Shown piece by piece: positions 1-8,294 of a DNA stretch of 33,524 nucleotides. Source of the stretch: JAZKFP01 sp040386355 (GTDB taxonomy: Bacteria; Pseudomonadota; Gammaproteobacteria; Pseudomonadales; UBA6940); NCBI GenBank assembly GCA_040386355.1, contig JAZKFP010000186.1:1-33524 (forward strand), given 5' to 3'. Under the pieces are notes generated by a model. That model searched no databases, was not told the origin of the DNA, and worked only from the letters and a program-made list of their open reading frames with translations. Position 1 is the stretch's first letter. Each line of letters begins with the position of its first letter. Position numbers and translations under genes: made by a program.

Positions 1-281
1 TTTTAATGATGGTAACCGATGCAGAGATGCCAGAAATGGATGGTTATCGATTAACCGCAGAATGTCGCAGTAGTTCGCCTTTAAAAAGTATTTACATTGC
101 AATGCATACATCATTAAGTGGCGATTTCAATAAATATATGGTTGAAAAAGTAGGGTGTGACGCTTTTATTTCAAAATTTGAAGCAGATGCATTAGCAAAA
201 ATGGTATTACAGCGTTTAAATGATTTTCGAGCAGCACAGACCAGTGAAGTTTCTTCTCAAAGCGTAAATAGTACGAGTTAA
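1..281 (+). CDS. cheV: CheV-like chemotaxis adaptor, C-terminal receiver end (partial)
   Basis: This is the C-terminal end of a response-regulator receiver domain; the frame is open to the left edge, so the start is missing. The phospho-acceptor motif VTDAEMPEMDGY is visible, followed by a MHTSLSGDFNK segment and a VGCDAFISKF segment carrying the conserved receiver lysine. These segments match the receiver half of CheV proteins, in which a CheW-like domain is fused to a receiver and links chemoreceptors to CheA. The CheW-like half would lie outside the window, so CheV is inferred from the receiver sequence alone; another chemotaxis-type receiver is possible. It ends in a short Ser-rich tail and is convergent with thiD. 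Confidence 0.75.
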   Translation, partial: LMMVTDAEMPEMDGYRLTAECRSSSPLKSIYIAMHTSLSGDFNKYMVEKVGCDAFISKFEADALAKMVLQRLNDFRAAQTSEVSSQSVNSTS

Positions 282-303
282 TAATTAAATGCCAAGCCTA
301 TAT

Positions 304-1113
304 TTAAAAGTGTATTCGACGAGGCTGTGCTTGACCTGTTCCAAGAACAATTCCATTTTCTAACGCTTGATAAGTCCATTGTTGAGCTTGCTCACAAGCG
401 AATCTAACAGTGAGCCCTTTTGCTAAAAAAGCAGCACAGGCTGAAGCTAAGGTGCAACCGGAGCCATGAAACTCATGTGCTAGGCGTTGCCATGTCCAAT
501 CTAGATAATTTAATTTTTCTGAATCACGCCACCACAGTTTATTTATTACTTCCGTAGTTGCTGCATGTGTTCCGGTTAACAACACACCCAGTGCATTTTC
601 AGACATTTTTTCAGCGTAATGAAAAAATGATTTTTCTGACAGATCAGTAGAATTATTTAATGCCAAAAATTCATGTGTATTCGGTGTCCAAAGTGGTTCA
701 AATGCATCAAAAATTGTACGAAAATTTTCTGGTTTTATTTTTTCTGTTAAATCTTGCCCGCTTCCTGATCGCATAACTGGATCAATCACTAATTTAAAAT
801 GAGAATTTTTTTCTTGGAGCAAATATAATTTTTTTGCAATCCATTTTAACTGCTCAGTGTTAGCGATTAGTCCTAATTTTACCACTTGAACTTGTTTAAT
901 TAAAAAGCTGTCTTCGAATAATAACTGCCATTGTTTTTCCATCCATTCAATGGGATGCGGAAAAACCGCGGCAACTCTAGAGAAGTTTTGTGCTGTGCTG
1001 GAAGTTGGAATTGCTAAAGTGTGGCAACCTAATGCGGCAAAGGTTTCTATATCAGCAATCAGACCGGCACCACCACAGGGGTCAATGCCTGAAAAACATA
1101 AAATAACACTCAT
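304..1113 (-). CDS. thiD: Hydroxymethylpyrimidine/phosphomethylpyrimidine kinase ThiD
   Basis: ThiD phosphorylates hydroxymethylpyrimidine and then its monophosphate to give HMP-PP for thiamin synthesis in the cytosol. The protein has 269 residues, normal for the family. The N-terminal FSGIDPCGGAG motif binds substrate, DPVMRSGSG is the mid-protein phosphate-site motif, and GSGCTLASA near residue 217 is the anion-hole and catalytic-cysteine motif of the ribokinase-like fold. Its ATG overlaps the tatC stop by four bases, so it is probably translationally coupled as the last gene of the ubi-hisE-tat block. No other thiamin gene or TPP riboswitch is visible nearby, so it may serve salvage or depend on a pathway encoded elsewhere. 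Confidence 0.95.
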   Translation of the reverse strand: MSVILCFSGIDPCGGAGLIADIETFAALGCHTLAIPTSSTAQNFSRVAAVFPHPIEWMEKQWQLLFEDSFLIKQVQVVKLGLIANTEQLKWIAKKLYLLQEKNSHFKLVIDPVMRSGSGQDLTEKIKPENFRTIFDAFEPLWTPNTHEFLALNNSTDLSEKSFFHYAEKMSENALGVLLTGTHAATTEVINKLWWRDSEKLNYLDWTWQRLAHEFHGSGCTLASACAAFLAKGLTVRFACEQAQQWTYQALENGIVLGTGQAQPRRIHF

Positions 1114-1904
1114 GTTTTATCGAGAGTTTCAATAATGTCGGATGATGAAGAGCGTGATTTACTTGGAATAAAACGGGCAATAATAATGCCTGCTTCAAAT
1201 AATAAAATCATAGGAATTGCTAGTAGGGTTTGGCTTAGAATATCGGGAGGCGTTAATATCATGCCAATAAAAAAGCAACCAACAATAACATAAGGACGTT
1301 GTTTTACCATTTTAGAATAATGAATAAGTCCTGTGCCATGTAATAGTAAAATTGCAACAGGAATTTGAAACGCTGCACCAAACGCTAAAAATAATGTTAA
1401 GGCAAAATTCATTAATAAATTAATATCTGGCGTTACTAAAACTCCCTCAGGTGCAGTGGAAATAAAAAAGAAAGCAATCATAGGAAGTACAATAAAATAC
1501 GCAAAGGCGATTCCTAAATAAAACAAGAATGAACTTCCTACCATAAGCGGCATAATCCATCGCCGTTCATTTTGATACAGACCTGGAGAAACAAACCGCC
1601 AGATGTGATACAGCAAAGCGGGCATTGCAACCACAAGCGCTACAAAAAAGGTTAATTTAAAAGGAGCGAAAAGAGTTGAAGTAATATCGGTTGCGATAAC
1701 TGAAGCGCCCGTTTGCAGAGATTTTAAAATCGGCAGCGCTAATTTATTATATAAAAAATTAGAAAACGGTATTAGGACAAGAAAACTTGCTATGACAATC
1801 AATAGCATAAAAAGCAAACGACGTCTTAACTCGATAAGATGTTCAAGTATCGACATTTCCGTATCAGTCGGTTGAGTATTATCGAGAGGTTCCAGATCTT
1901 TCAT
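1110..1904 (-). CDS. tatC: Sec-independent protein translocase TatC
   Basis: TatC is the six-helix inner-membrane core of the twin-arginine translocase and, with TatB, binds the RR signal peptide of folded substrates. The protein has 264 residues, close to E. coli TatC. The N-terminal segment HLIELRRRLL is the conserved cytoplasmic signature, and the family's FVSPGLYQNERR loop is present near residues 104-115, followed by alternating hydrophobic helices. The stop overlaps thiD by 4 bases and the start lies 26 bases inside the end of tatB, a tight overlap typical of tatBC. Confidence 0.97.
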   Translation of the reverse strand: MKDLEPLDNTQPTDTEMSILEHLIELRRRLLFMLLIVIASFLVLIPFSNFLYNKLALPILKSLQTGASVIATDITSTLFAPFKLTFFVALVVAMPALLYHIWRFVSPGLYQNERRWIMPLMVGSSFLFYLGIAFAYFIVLPMIAFFFISTAPEGVLVTPDINLLMNFALTLFLAFGAAFQIPVAILLLHGTGLIHYSKMVKQRPYVIVGCFFIGMILTPPDILSQTLLAIPMILLFEAGIIIARFIPSKSRSSSSDIIETLDKT

Positions 1905-2235
1905 TATTTAAATCATCGATGCGTGAATCATTATTGGGTTCATGTAAAACATTATTAGTATTGTCATCTAAATTTTTTTCTTCGTCATTTACAGGATGAA
2001 TGATCGTTTCATTATTTTCATGATCTTTTTCTTGTTCAATTTTTAATAAGCGTTGTTTTAATTCTTCTAATTCTAATTGGCGAGTAATTTCATATTGTGC
2101 ATCCAAAATTGAACGTCGAATTCGTCCTATCCAAGCACCCGCCATACGTACCGTATGTGGTAAACGTTCTGGCCCTAAAACAATTAGCCCAATAACGGCT
2201 ACCAAAAATAATTCCCAAAAGCCTATATCGAACAT
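1879..2235 (-). CDS. tatB: Sec-independent protein translocase subunit TatB
   Basis: TatB is a single-pass inner-membrane protein that partners TatC in the substrate receptor. The start chosen is the ATG at 2235, giving MFDIGFWELF, the classic TatB N-terminus. A TTG five codons further up is in frame but does not match the family. A transmembrane helix (about residues 3-20) is followed by the LGPERLP hinge, an amphipathic helix and a charged, Asn/Glu-rich tail of about 50 residues. It overlaps tatC by 26 bases. It is separated from tatA by about 370 bp containing a foldback repeat whose end lies 27 bases upstream of the ATG. It may therefore depend on a promoter within or next to that repeat. 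Confidence 0.95.
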   Translation of the reverse strand: MFDIGFWELFLVAVIGLIVLGPERLPHTVRMAGAWIGRIRRSILDAQYEITRQLELEELKQRLLKIEQEKDHENNETIIHPVNDEEKNLDDNTNNVLHEPNNDSRIDDLNNERSGTSR

Positions 2236-2262
2236 AAAGCGCCTGTACAATTTAAAACGTAT

Positions 2263-2488
2263 ATACCCGTAGCGTATGACCTTTTGCTTTTAAAAAAGAG
2301 TAGGTGTTTATCATGATCTTTTTTTCCGCTTGCTTTGTTGTCTGTTCGAACGCGTCACAGCATTCTCACTGCGTAAAGCTTTGGCTAAGCAGCGTCAAGA
2401 CGCCGTGCAATCGAAAAAAAATCCTCATGCTTCACCATTTCATTTAACCTACCTTTTTTAAAAAACGAAGGTCATACGCTACGGGTAT
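2263..2488. repeat. Foldback MITE-like element, copy 1 (between tatA and tatB)
   Basis: The 21-bp ends are perfect inverted repeats (2263-2283 and 2468-2488, beginning ATACCCGTAGCG). The match continues imperfectly for about 20 more bases (TTTTAAAAAAG and TAGGT blocks). The inner region also folds back in part, for example CATGATCTTTTTTTCCG against a GAAAAAAAATCCTCATG block. The same sequence, ends and core, recurs at 30780-30978. No open reading frame of note lies inside. This is the architecture of a non-autonomous miniature inverted-repeat element. A clear target-site duplication is not visible. Confidence 0.85.
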
Positions 2489-2519
2489 GGTGAGTTTATG
2501 GTTATTTATTAAAAAATTT

Positions 2520-2549
2520 TGGCGTCATTTATGTTAGAAAATGACGCCA
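2520..2549. repeat. GGCGTCATT palindrome, copy 1
   Basis: TGGCGTCATT and AATGACGCCA form a perfect 10-bp stem around a 10-base loop. The same arms occur at 11405-11442 and 32237-32266 with different loops. This looks like a REP-like dispersed palindrome. Here it lies about 60 bases past the tatA stop. Confidence 0.8.
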
Positions 2550-2607
2550 GGGAAGATCTGTTATGTCAATTCTCTAAAATATTATTATTTGAATATAATT
2601 CTTAGAA

Positions 2608-2832
2608 TTAAGGTTTATGTCGATCTTCACTTTTAACACTATGCTCAGTTTTATCTGTCGAAGTTGATGCGTCATTTGATTTGTTATCTTTGCCACCAAT
2701 GCTATCTTTAAAATCACGGATCATGGTGCCGAGATCACCGCCTAAGTTACGTAAGCGCTTGCCACCAAAAATTAATAAAATAATGAGAAAAATAATTACT
2801 AATTCCCAAATTCCAATACCGCTAAATCCCAT
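2608..2832 (-). CDS. tatA: Sec-independent protein translocase subunit TatA
   Basis: TatA is the oligomeric pore or membrane-weakening component of the twin-arginine translocase. The 74-residue protein starts MGFSGIGIWEL and has one transmembrane helix (about residues 6-22). The FGGKRLRNLGGDLG hinge-amphipathic segment follows, then a polar tail rich in Lys, Ser and Asp. These are diagnostic for TatA rather than TatB, which has GPERLP. It lies 10 bases downstream of hisE. Unlike the usual compact tatABC order, tatB begins only after about 370 bp of repeat-bearing DNA. Confidence 0.96.
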   Translation of the reverse strand: MGFSGIGIWELVIIFLIILLIFGGKRLRNLGGDLGTMIRDFKDSIGGKDNKSNDASTSTDKTEHSVKSEDRHKP

Positions 2833-2842
2833 GATGATTTCC

Positions 2843-3211
2843 TCATTTATGTCGACGCGATGCTTTTTCTTCCAGGCCAGATTGGCTAAACCTTTTTTCC
2901 AATTCTTGCCAGACTTGATCGGGAGAAATATTTAGATGAACAAGTGCCACTAAACTATGAAACCAAAGATCAGCACTTTCGTGAATCAATTCATTCTGAG
3001 TTTCGGCTAATCCCAGTTTTTCAAAATCTTTTGCCGCTAATACAAATTCTGTCGATTCTTCACCAACTTTCTTTAGTATTGTATTTAATCCTCGTTGATA
3101 CAAGGTTGCAATGTAGGATTGATCGGTAGAGGCAATTTTTCGTGCTTCTAAAATAGAAATTAATTGATTATAAATTGTATTAATATCTATATTTTTTTTA
3201 GTTGGGCTCAT
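2843..3211 (-). CDS. hisE: Phosphoribosyl-ATP pyrophosphatase HisE
   Basis: HisE hydrolyses phosphoribosyl-ATP to phosphoribosyl-AMP, the second step of histidine synthesis. The 122-residue reading starts at the ATG giving MSPTKKN, which overlaps the ubiB stop by four bases. A longer upstream reading would run into ubiB and adds nothing family-like. The MazG-like all-alpha motif is visible: KKVGEESTEFVLAAKD and LIHESADLWFHSLVAL carry the acidic metal-binding residues. In Pseudomonas-type clusters hisI (the cyclohydrolase) lies between ubiB and hisE; here it is absent, so hisE stands alone among ubi and tat genes. Confidence 0.93.
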   Translation of the reverse strand: MSPTKKNIDINTIYNQLISILEARKIASTDQSYIATLYQRGLNTILKKVGEESTEFVLAAKDFEKLGLAETQNELIHESADLWFHSLVALVHLNISPDQVWQELEKRFSQSGLEEKASRRHK

Positions 3212-4851
3212 GAAAATAATGATCTCCGCTGTACCTGCTTTTTTAAGTGCAAAAGAAAAAATCCTAACCCAATAGCCCACCAACTCCAGCTACTCAATGG
3301 AGCATCCCAGCCTAAAAATCCCAGTTGAGGATCATAGCCACAGATTACACCGAATAGTACGCTGATCCAGGTAATTTGCAGAGAAATAGAAACAAACGAG
3401 GTTTCATTATGTGAAGTTTCGGATGTATGTATTTTAACCGATAAACGTTCGAGTAAATCTTCGAATTCCAGAGCAGCATGACGTGCTCGCTTAAGCAAAG
3501 CTTTCGGTCGATACTGGCTTCGAATCCAATGCGTAAGCCAAGGCCGCCCAATCGACCAAATATCTAACTCATCGTAAAGCCTCCGACCTAAACCCTCGAC
3601 ATGTAATAATGTTTTTTCCAATAAAACAAGTTGAGGCACTAAATACAAATCAAATTGACGCGCTAATCCCATTAATTCGGATAACACTTTACCAAATTGA
3701 ATTTCAGATAAAGGTTTTGCAAAAATAGGCTGACAGACTTTCTCTAACGCTTGAGCAAATGCCTGCATTTCTTGCTGAGTCAGTGAACGCGTTACCCAAC
3801 CTGCACGTGTCATTAATCGCGCAAGTCGATGATAATCTTGATCCATAAATGCTAATAATTGCAGAGCAAGCACGTAGCGATCTTGATCGCTTAATTGCCC
3901 GACAATTGCACAATCTAAAGCAATATAGCGTGGAAATTCAATTCGAGTTGGATCTACTAAAATGTTGCCCGGATGCATATCCGCGTGAAAAAAATTATTT
4001 CTAAATACTTGCGTAAAAAAAATCATTGCGCCGCGTTCAGACAGTTTTTTACGTTCAATCCCTAAAGCTTCCAAAGTTTCAATATCGTCAATCGGAATAC
4101 CAAATATCCGTTCCATAACAATTAATCGATCGGTGCAATAATCGGTATAAATTTTTGGAACATAGAGTAAATCAGAATTCGCAAAATCTTTTGCAAAATG
4201 CAGCATGTTCTGTGCTTCACGCGTTAAGCTCAATTCATTGAGCATAATCGTTCGATAATCTTTAATTAATTGTACTAATCGCAATCGGCGTAAGAATGGA
4301 TGCCACTGCGTTATTTTTGCCCCTTGTTCTAGCAGATTAAAATCTGCCTCGATTTGCTCTCGAATATGGGGGCGTACAATTTTTAATACAACCGATTCAC
4401 CCGTCGTAAGCCGCGCAGTGTGTATTTGCGCAATACTCGCTGTGGCTAAGGGCGTGTCAGAAAAATCTAAAAAAACATGTTCAATAGGTTTGCCAATTTC
4501 TTGGATAATTAATGCGCGCGCTAACTCAGAAGAAAAGGGTGCAATACGATCTTGCAGTAAGGATAATTCGTCGATCCATTGCTGAGAAAATAAATCGTAC
4601 CGTGTTGAAAGCATCTGACCAAGTTTAATTCCTACCGGCCCAACTGCTTCAAGTGCATACCGAAATCGTTGTGCTTCAGACAGATTAGAATCGATACTTA
4701 AAGCGGATGAACACCAGCGAATCAGACAAAAAATAGGCGTTAATAAAAATCGTATAAAGCTTGCTGGTATTATTTCAAGTAGACGGTAATTAGCAATGAT
4801 AGCTAACCATTGACCCGAACGACGAATCCATGAAGGATTTTTTTTATTCAT
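3208..4851 (-). CDS. ubiB: UbiB, atypical kinase-like protein for ubiquinone biosynthesis
   Basis: UbiB is a membrane-anchored ABC1/ADCK-type ATPase needed for ubiquinone production, probably aiding access to membrane-bound intermediates. The protein has 547 residues, the usual length. The KxGQ signature appears as VGPVGIKLGQMLSTR near residue 75, IAQIH replaces a glycine-rich loop, VVLKIVRP holds the ATP-contacting lysine, and FHADMHPGNILVD is the catalytic and metal-binding segment. Two C-terminal hydrophobic segments (around 490-545) anchor it in the inner membrane. It overlaps ubiJ upstream and hisE downstream by 4 bases each. Confidence 0.97.
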   Translation of the reverse strand: MNKKNPSWIRRSGQWLAIIANYRLLEIIPASFIRFLLTPIFCLIRWCSSALSIDSNLSEAQRFRYALEAVGPVGIKLGQMLSTRYDLFSQQWIDELSLLQDRIAPFSSELARALIIQEIGKPIEHVFLDFSDTPLATASIAQIHTARLTTGESVVLKIVRPHIREQIEADFNLLEQGAKITQWHPFLRRLRLVQLIKDYRTIMLNELSLTREAQNMLHFAKDFANSDLLYVPKIYTDYCTDRLIVMERIFGIPIDDIETLEALGIERKKLSERGAMIFFTQVFRNNFFHADMHPGNILVDPTRIEFPRYIALDCAIVGQLSDQDRYVLALQLLAFMDQDYHRLARLMTRAGWVTRSLTQQEMQAFAQALEKVCQPIFAKPLSEIQFGKVLSELMGLARQFDLYLVPQLVLLEKTLLHVEGLGRRLYDELDIWSIGRPWLTHWIRSQYRPKALLKRARHAALEFEDLLERLSVKIHTSETSHNETSFVSISLQITWISVLFGVICGYDPQLGFLGWDAPLSSWSWWAIGLGFFLLHLKKQVQRRSLFS

Positions 4852-5528
4852 GAATCGTTCTCAGGCTCTTGCTCTAATGCTTTGTTAAGGTGCGCAATGC
4901 GCGCTGTTAATCGATCTAATCGTAATTGCATGTCGACAATATCATCGCATACATGTTGGATTTTACGATCTGGAATCGCATCTTTACGTTCGTGCTCTAT
5001 AAATTCTCGGGTCGTATCACGTAATCGATGAAAAGATGAACGTGCAAATTCTTTACTATTATGCGCAAACGAATTTACCCAATACGCCATCGGACCACCA
5101 ATTAATGGTGCGAGTGGTTCTGCCCAATCGATATCTACCGATTGAACTAATTGTTTAATGTCCATTAATACCAAAGCATCGCCTTCAATGCGAAGACCGG
5201 GCGGAATAATTGTAGTACCACTGTTAAATAAGGTGTTTGATAATAATTTAGTAAGCGCTTCTTGAGTGATACGTAATGCACAGTCCACTTCCATCGAACA
5301 TTCACGAGCTAAACGGATACCTTCATTACTGAAGATAACGCTCACTGAAATTGCAGGTCGCGCAATCATAAGTTTGAAATGTTTGTTTGCAAGACGTTCT
5401 AGGTATGCCGCGCTATCGGGTGACCACGCAAATGCTCGATTAATTGTGGCTTCTGCAACCGCTAATCCAGGTTCTAGCCACAGAGTTTTCCATTGTGGCG
5501 AACTCCAATCGTGTTCAGGAGGAATCAC
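4848..5528 (-). CDS. ubiJ: UbiJ, SCP2-domain ubiquinone biosynthesis accessory factor
   Basis: UbiJ is a lipid-binding accessory factor that organises the soluble Ubi enzyme complex with UbiK. The 226-residue protein has an SCP2-like domain over about residues 20-125, with a conserved family-like opening (EATINRAFAWSPDSAAYLERLANK). The C-terminal end is helical and charged (MQLRLDRLTARIAHLNKALE), likely a short coiled coil. Position between ubiE and ubiB, with a 4-base overlap with ubiB, is the standard gammaproteobacterial arrangement. Confidence 0.92.
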   Translation of the reverse strand: MIPPEHDWSSPQWKTLWLEPGLAVAEATINRAFAWSPDSAAYLERLANKHFKLMIARPAISVSVIFSNEGIRLARECSMEVDCALRITQEALTKLLSNTLFNSGTTIIPPGLRIEGDALVLMDIKQLVQSVDIDWAEPLAPLIGGPMAYWVNSFAHNSKEFARSSFHRLRDTTREFIEHERKDAIPDRKIQHVCDDIVDMQLRLDRLTARIAHLNKALEQEPENDS

Positions 5529-5754
5529 GATTTATCTCCTATTAAAAAATCAATCGTAAAATTGAGGAAAGGTATTAGGGTGTATTGACGTTTCGTCAAT
5601 TTGGCTAAAAATGTCTCAAAAGGCGGCTCACTGTGTTAAAAAGCAATAAAATACTCATGGATTGACAAATATATTCCGTTTTTTTATTGCTAATTGCCTG
5701 GTGTTCCATCCTTTTAAATCTTTTTTATCTCGAATGCCAAAACATCAACATACC

Positions 5755-6516
5755 CTAGGGCGATTTAAGCGCGCGATGCAGCGTCACCAACCCTTGATGC
5801 AGCGCGATAATTTGGCAGCTAATAAAACCGCGTTCTAGCATAAGATCTCGAACTTTTTCAGGGCTCGGATGCATGCGAATTGATTCAGCTAAGTATTGAT
5901 AACTGTCGCGATCACCGACTACATGTTCACCTAACCAGGGTAAAACATGAAATAAATAAGGCGTATACATTTTTTTAAGCAAGGTTGATTTTGGCATTGA
6001 GAATTCTAAAATCAAAGCCAGTCCACCTGGTTTCAGGATCCGATACATTTCAGAAATCGCTTGTTCTTTATGCGTTACATTTCGAAATCCAAAACCGATA
6101 ATCATGCGATCAAAGGTATTATCAGCAAAAGGTAATTGTTCTGCGTTAAGCTGACTCCATCGAATGCCGCGATTTTCACCACTGTTTAAACAGCGATCGC
6201 GTCCAACATGCATCATATGCCAATTAATATCGCCGACTACGACCAAGCCGTTATCGCCAACTTTGCGACTCGCTAAGCGACTCAAATCACCGGTACCGCC
6301 TGCAAGATCCAACACCTGTTGGCCTTCACGTAAACTTAAATATTCGATTGCAAGTTTTTTCCAAAATCTGTGAATTCCAACGGACATTAAATCATTCATA
6401 ATGTCGTAGCGTTGCGCAACTGAACGAAAAACGCTGCCAACGCGACGCGTTTTTTCTTCAGGTGATACGCTTTGAAAACCAAAGGTGATAGGAAGATCGT
6501 CCGGCGATACAGACAT
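5755..6516 (-). CDS. ubiE: Demethylmenaquinone/2-methoxy-6-polyprenyl-1,4-benzoquinol methylase UbiE
   Basis: UbiE is the SAM-dependent C-methyltransferase of ubiquinone (and, where present, menaquinone) synthesis. The 253-residue protein is the normal length. FRSVAQRYDIMNDLMS is the UbiE/COQ5 signature 1, VLDLAGGTGDLSRLA is the SAM-binding motif, and FGFRNVTHKEQA is the second family signature. A good Shine-Dalgarno (AGGATT) lies just upstream of the ATG. The gene lies 45 bases downstream of nhaB and about 226 bases upstream of ubiJ. That gap holds a small TTGACG/CGTCAA dyad but no obvious terminator. Confidence 0.97.
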   Translation of the reverse strand: MSVSPDDLPITFGFQSVSPEEKTRRVGSVFRSVAQRYDIMNDLMSVGIHRFWKKLAIEYLSLREGQQVLDLAGGTGDLSRLASRKVGDNGLVVVGDINWHMMHVGRDRCLNSGENRGIRWSQLNAEQLPFADNTFDRMIIGFGFRNVTHKEQAISEMYRILKPGGLALILEFSMPKSTLLKKMYTPYLFHVLPWLGEHVVGDRDSYQYLAESIRMHPSPEKVRDLMLERGFISCQIIALHQGLVTLHRALKSP

Positions 6517-6561
6517 AATATGAATCCTACAATAAAATTTTTTATGTGTTGATCGCGTTTG

Positions 6562-8070
6562 TTAAAAGAGTCGAATCAAATCGATCCAATACACACAAGC
6601 AAAACTAACAACACTTAAAATGAGCGTGTAGGGTAACGCCATCCAAACCATCTTTCCATAGGACAATCGAATTAACGGTGCAATGGAAGAAGTCAGCAAG
6701 AATAAAAATGCGGCTTGACCGTTTGGTGTTGCAATACTGGGAATATTGGTACCCACATTAATCGCAATAGCAAGTTGATCCAAATGATCACGTGTGATTA
6801 ATCCTTGGTCAAAAGCCTGTTTCACTTCACTAATATAAATGGTCGCAACAAATACATTGTCGCTAATCATTGACAACACACCATTTGCAATGAATAAAAA
6901 ACTGGTTTGGGAGGATTCAGGCTGACTAAGCACCCATTGAATCATCGGTGCAAATAAGTGTTGATCATGAATAATCGCAACAATAGTGAAAAATACAACA
7001 AGTAATGCGGTAAAGGGTAGAGCTTCCTGAAACGCACGTCCGATCGCATGTTCTTCAGTGACTCCATTAAACGCCGTTTGAAATACAATTAGTGCTAATC
7101 CGATTAATCCCACTTCAGCAACCTGAAAAGCCAAACAAAAGATTAATAAAATGGCACCACAGCCTTGAATAATGAGTTTCATTTGCTGTTGTTGCGTTCT
7201 TTGCGCAGTCTGTTTTTTATCATGATTTTCTAGAATGGTACGAATGCTATCGGGTAAGGTTTCACCATATCCAAACCATTTCACGTGCTCCAACAGTATG
7301 CAGGTGAATAATCCTACAACTAACACTGGTAAACTCACGGGAGCTATTTGAATAAAAAATTCGGTAAAGCTCCATTCAACGGTTTTTGCAATTAACAGAT
7401 TTTGAGGCTCACCCACCATCGTGGTGACGCCTCCCAAAGTAGTTCCAACGCCAGCATGCATTAATAAACTTCGCAAAAATGAACGAAATTTTTCTAAGTC
7501 ATGCTGATTATTTTCTTCAATGTGATGATCGGATGTGGAATCGTGTGATTCGTTAGAACGATTGCCTGAAGCAGCACGATGATAAATTGTATAAAAACCG
7601 AGACCGACACTAATAACTACAGCTATTACTGTTAACGCATCCAAAAAAGCCGATAAAATTGCGGCGAGAAAACAAAACAAAAAAGCTAGGCCAGATTTGT
7701 TGCGAACATTAAGTAAAATTTTAGTAAAAATAAACAGCAGCAGATCTTTCATAAAATAAATCGCTGCAACCATAAAGATTAATAATAAAATAACTGGAAA
7801 ATTTCGTGATACTTCCTCGGCTACGGCATGGGCAGATGTCAAGCCTAATGCAACCGCTTGGATTGCAAGCAGTCCACCAGGCTGAAGTGGATAGCATTTC
7901 AATGCCATTACTAATGTAAAAATAAATTCGAAAATTAATAACCATCCCAAAAATACTGGCCCGGCTAAAAACAATATTACGGGATTAAAAATTAAGCATC
8001 CAATAATGACTAATTTGTACCAATTAGGAGAATCACCAAGAAAATTCGCGTATAAACCAGATGCAATCAT
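6562..8070 (-). CDS. nhaB: Na+/H+ antiporter NhaB
   Basis: NhaB exchanges cytoplasmic sodium for external protons across the inner membrane. The 502-residue protein is close to the E. coli length and hydrophobic throughout. Diagnostic segments are the N-terminal FLGDSPNWYKL, GTTLGGVTTMVGEPQNLLIA near residue 210 (the family hallmark), MISDNVFVATIYI and the C-terminal ATPNGQAAFLFLLTS. An acidic and His-rich cytoplasmic loop occurs near residues 170-190. It is the first gene of the minus-strand block and diverges from the FimL-like gene across about 220 bp. Confidence 0.96.
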   Translation of the reverse strand: MIASGLYANFLGDSPNWYKLVIIGCLIFNPVILFLAGPVFLGWLLIFEFIFTLVMALKCYPLQPGGLLAIQAVALGLTSAHAVAEEVSRNFPVILLLIFMVAAIYFMKDLLLFIFTKILLNVRNKSGLAFLFCFLAAILSAFLDALTVIAVVISVGLGFYTIYHRAASGNRSNESHDSTSDHHIEENNQHDLEKFRSFLRSLLMHAGVGTTLGGVTTMVGEPQNLLIAKTVEWSFTEFFIQIAPVSLPVLVVGLFTCILLEHVKWFGYGETLPDSIRTILENHDKKQTAQRTQQQQMKLIIQGCGAILLIFCLAFQVAEVGLIGLALIVFQTAFNGVTEEHAIGRAFQEALPFTALLVVFFTIVAIIHDQHLFAPMIQWVLSQPESSQTSFLFIANGVLSMISDNVFVATIYISEVKQAFDQGLITRDHLDQLAIAINVGTNIPSIATPNGQAAFLFLLTSSIAPLIRLSYGKMVWMALPYTLILSVVSFACVYWIDLIRLF

Positions 8071-8294
8071 GATTATCCTTGAAAATATATCTTTAAGAGA
8101 ATGAATACCTTACTCAATGTGACGTAGATTCTAGAGGCAAATGAAAAGATCACCACATAAAAATAAATGATTTGTCTGCCTTGGCCCACAACTTTCGCTG
8201 TTGCAAGGTAGGATCTGTATATACTGAAATCATATTACGCATTTCGAATGATGCTTTGCTGCTGAAAGTACGATGTAGCAGTTGGAGGAAAGCC

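Larger units (their letters stand above)
2236..2607. other. Intergenic gap between tatA and tatB filled by repeats
   Basis: About 370 bp with no supportable coding sequence separates two genes that are normally adjacent. It holds a foldback repeat (2263-2488) and a short GGCGTCATT-type palindrome (2520-2549). A hairpin just downstream of tatA, with no long T-run, could reduce read-through towards tatB. Confidence 0.85.

Noticed and set aside
2236..2250. TTG start of tatB five codons upstream
   Set aside because: TatB proteins begin MFDIGF; the ATG at 2235 matches the family exactly.
5584..5600. ATTGACG/CGTCAAT hairpin in the ubiJ-ubiE gap as a terminator
   Set aside because: Only seven pairs, a three-base loop and no T-run on either strand; not enough to call.
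8172..8294. Extended N-terminus of the FimL-like protein from a TTG
   Set aside because: The extra residues are Cys/Arg-rich and unlike the rest, and a good ribosome site precedes the GTG at 8295.
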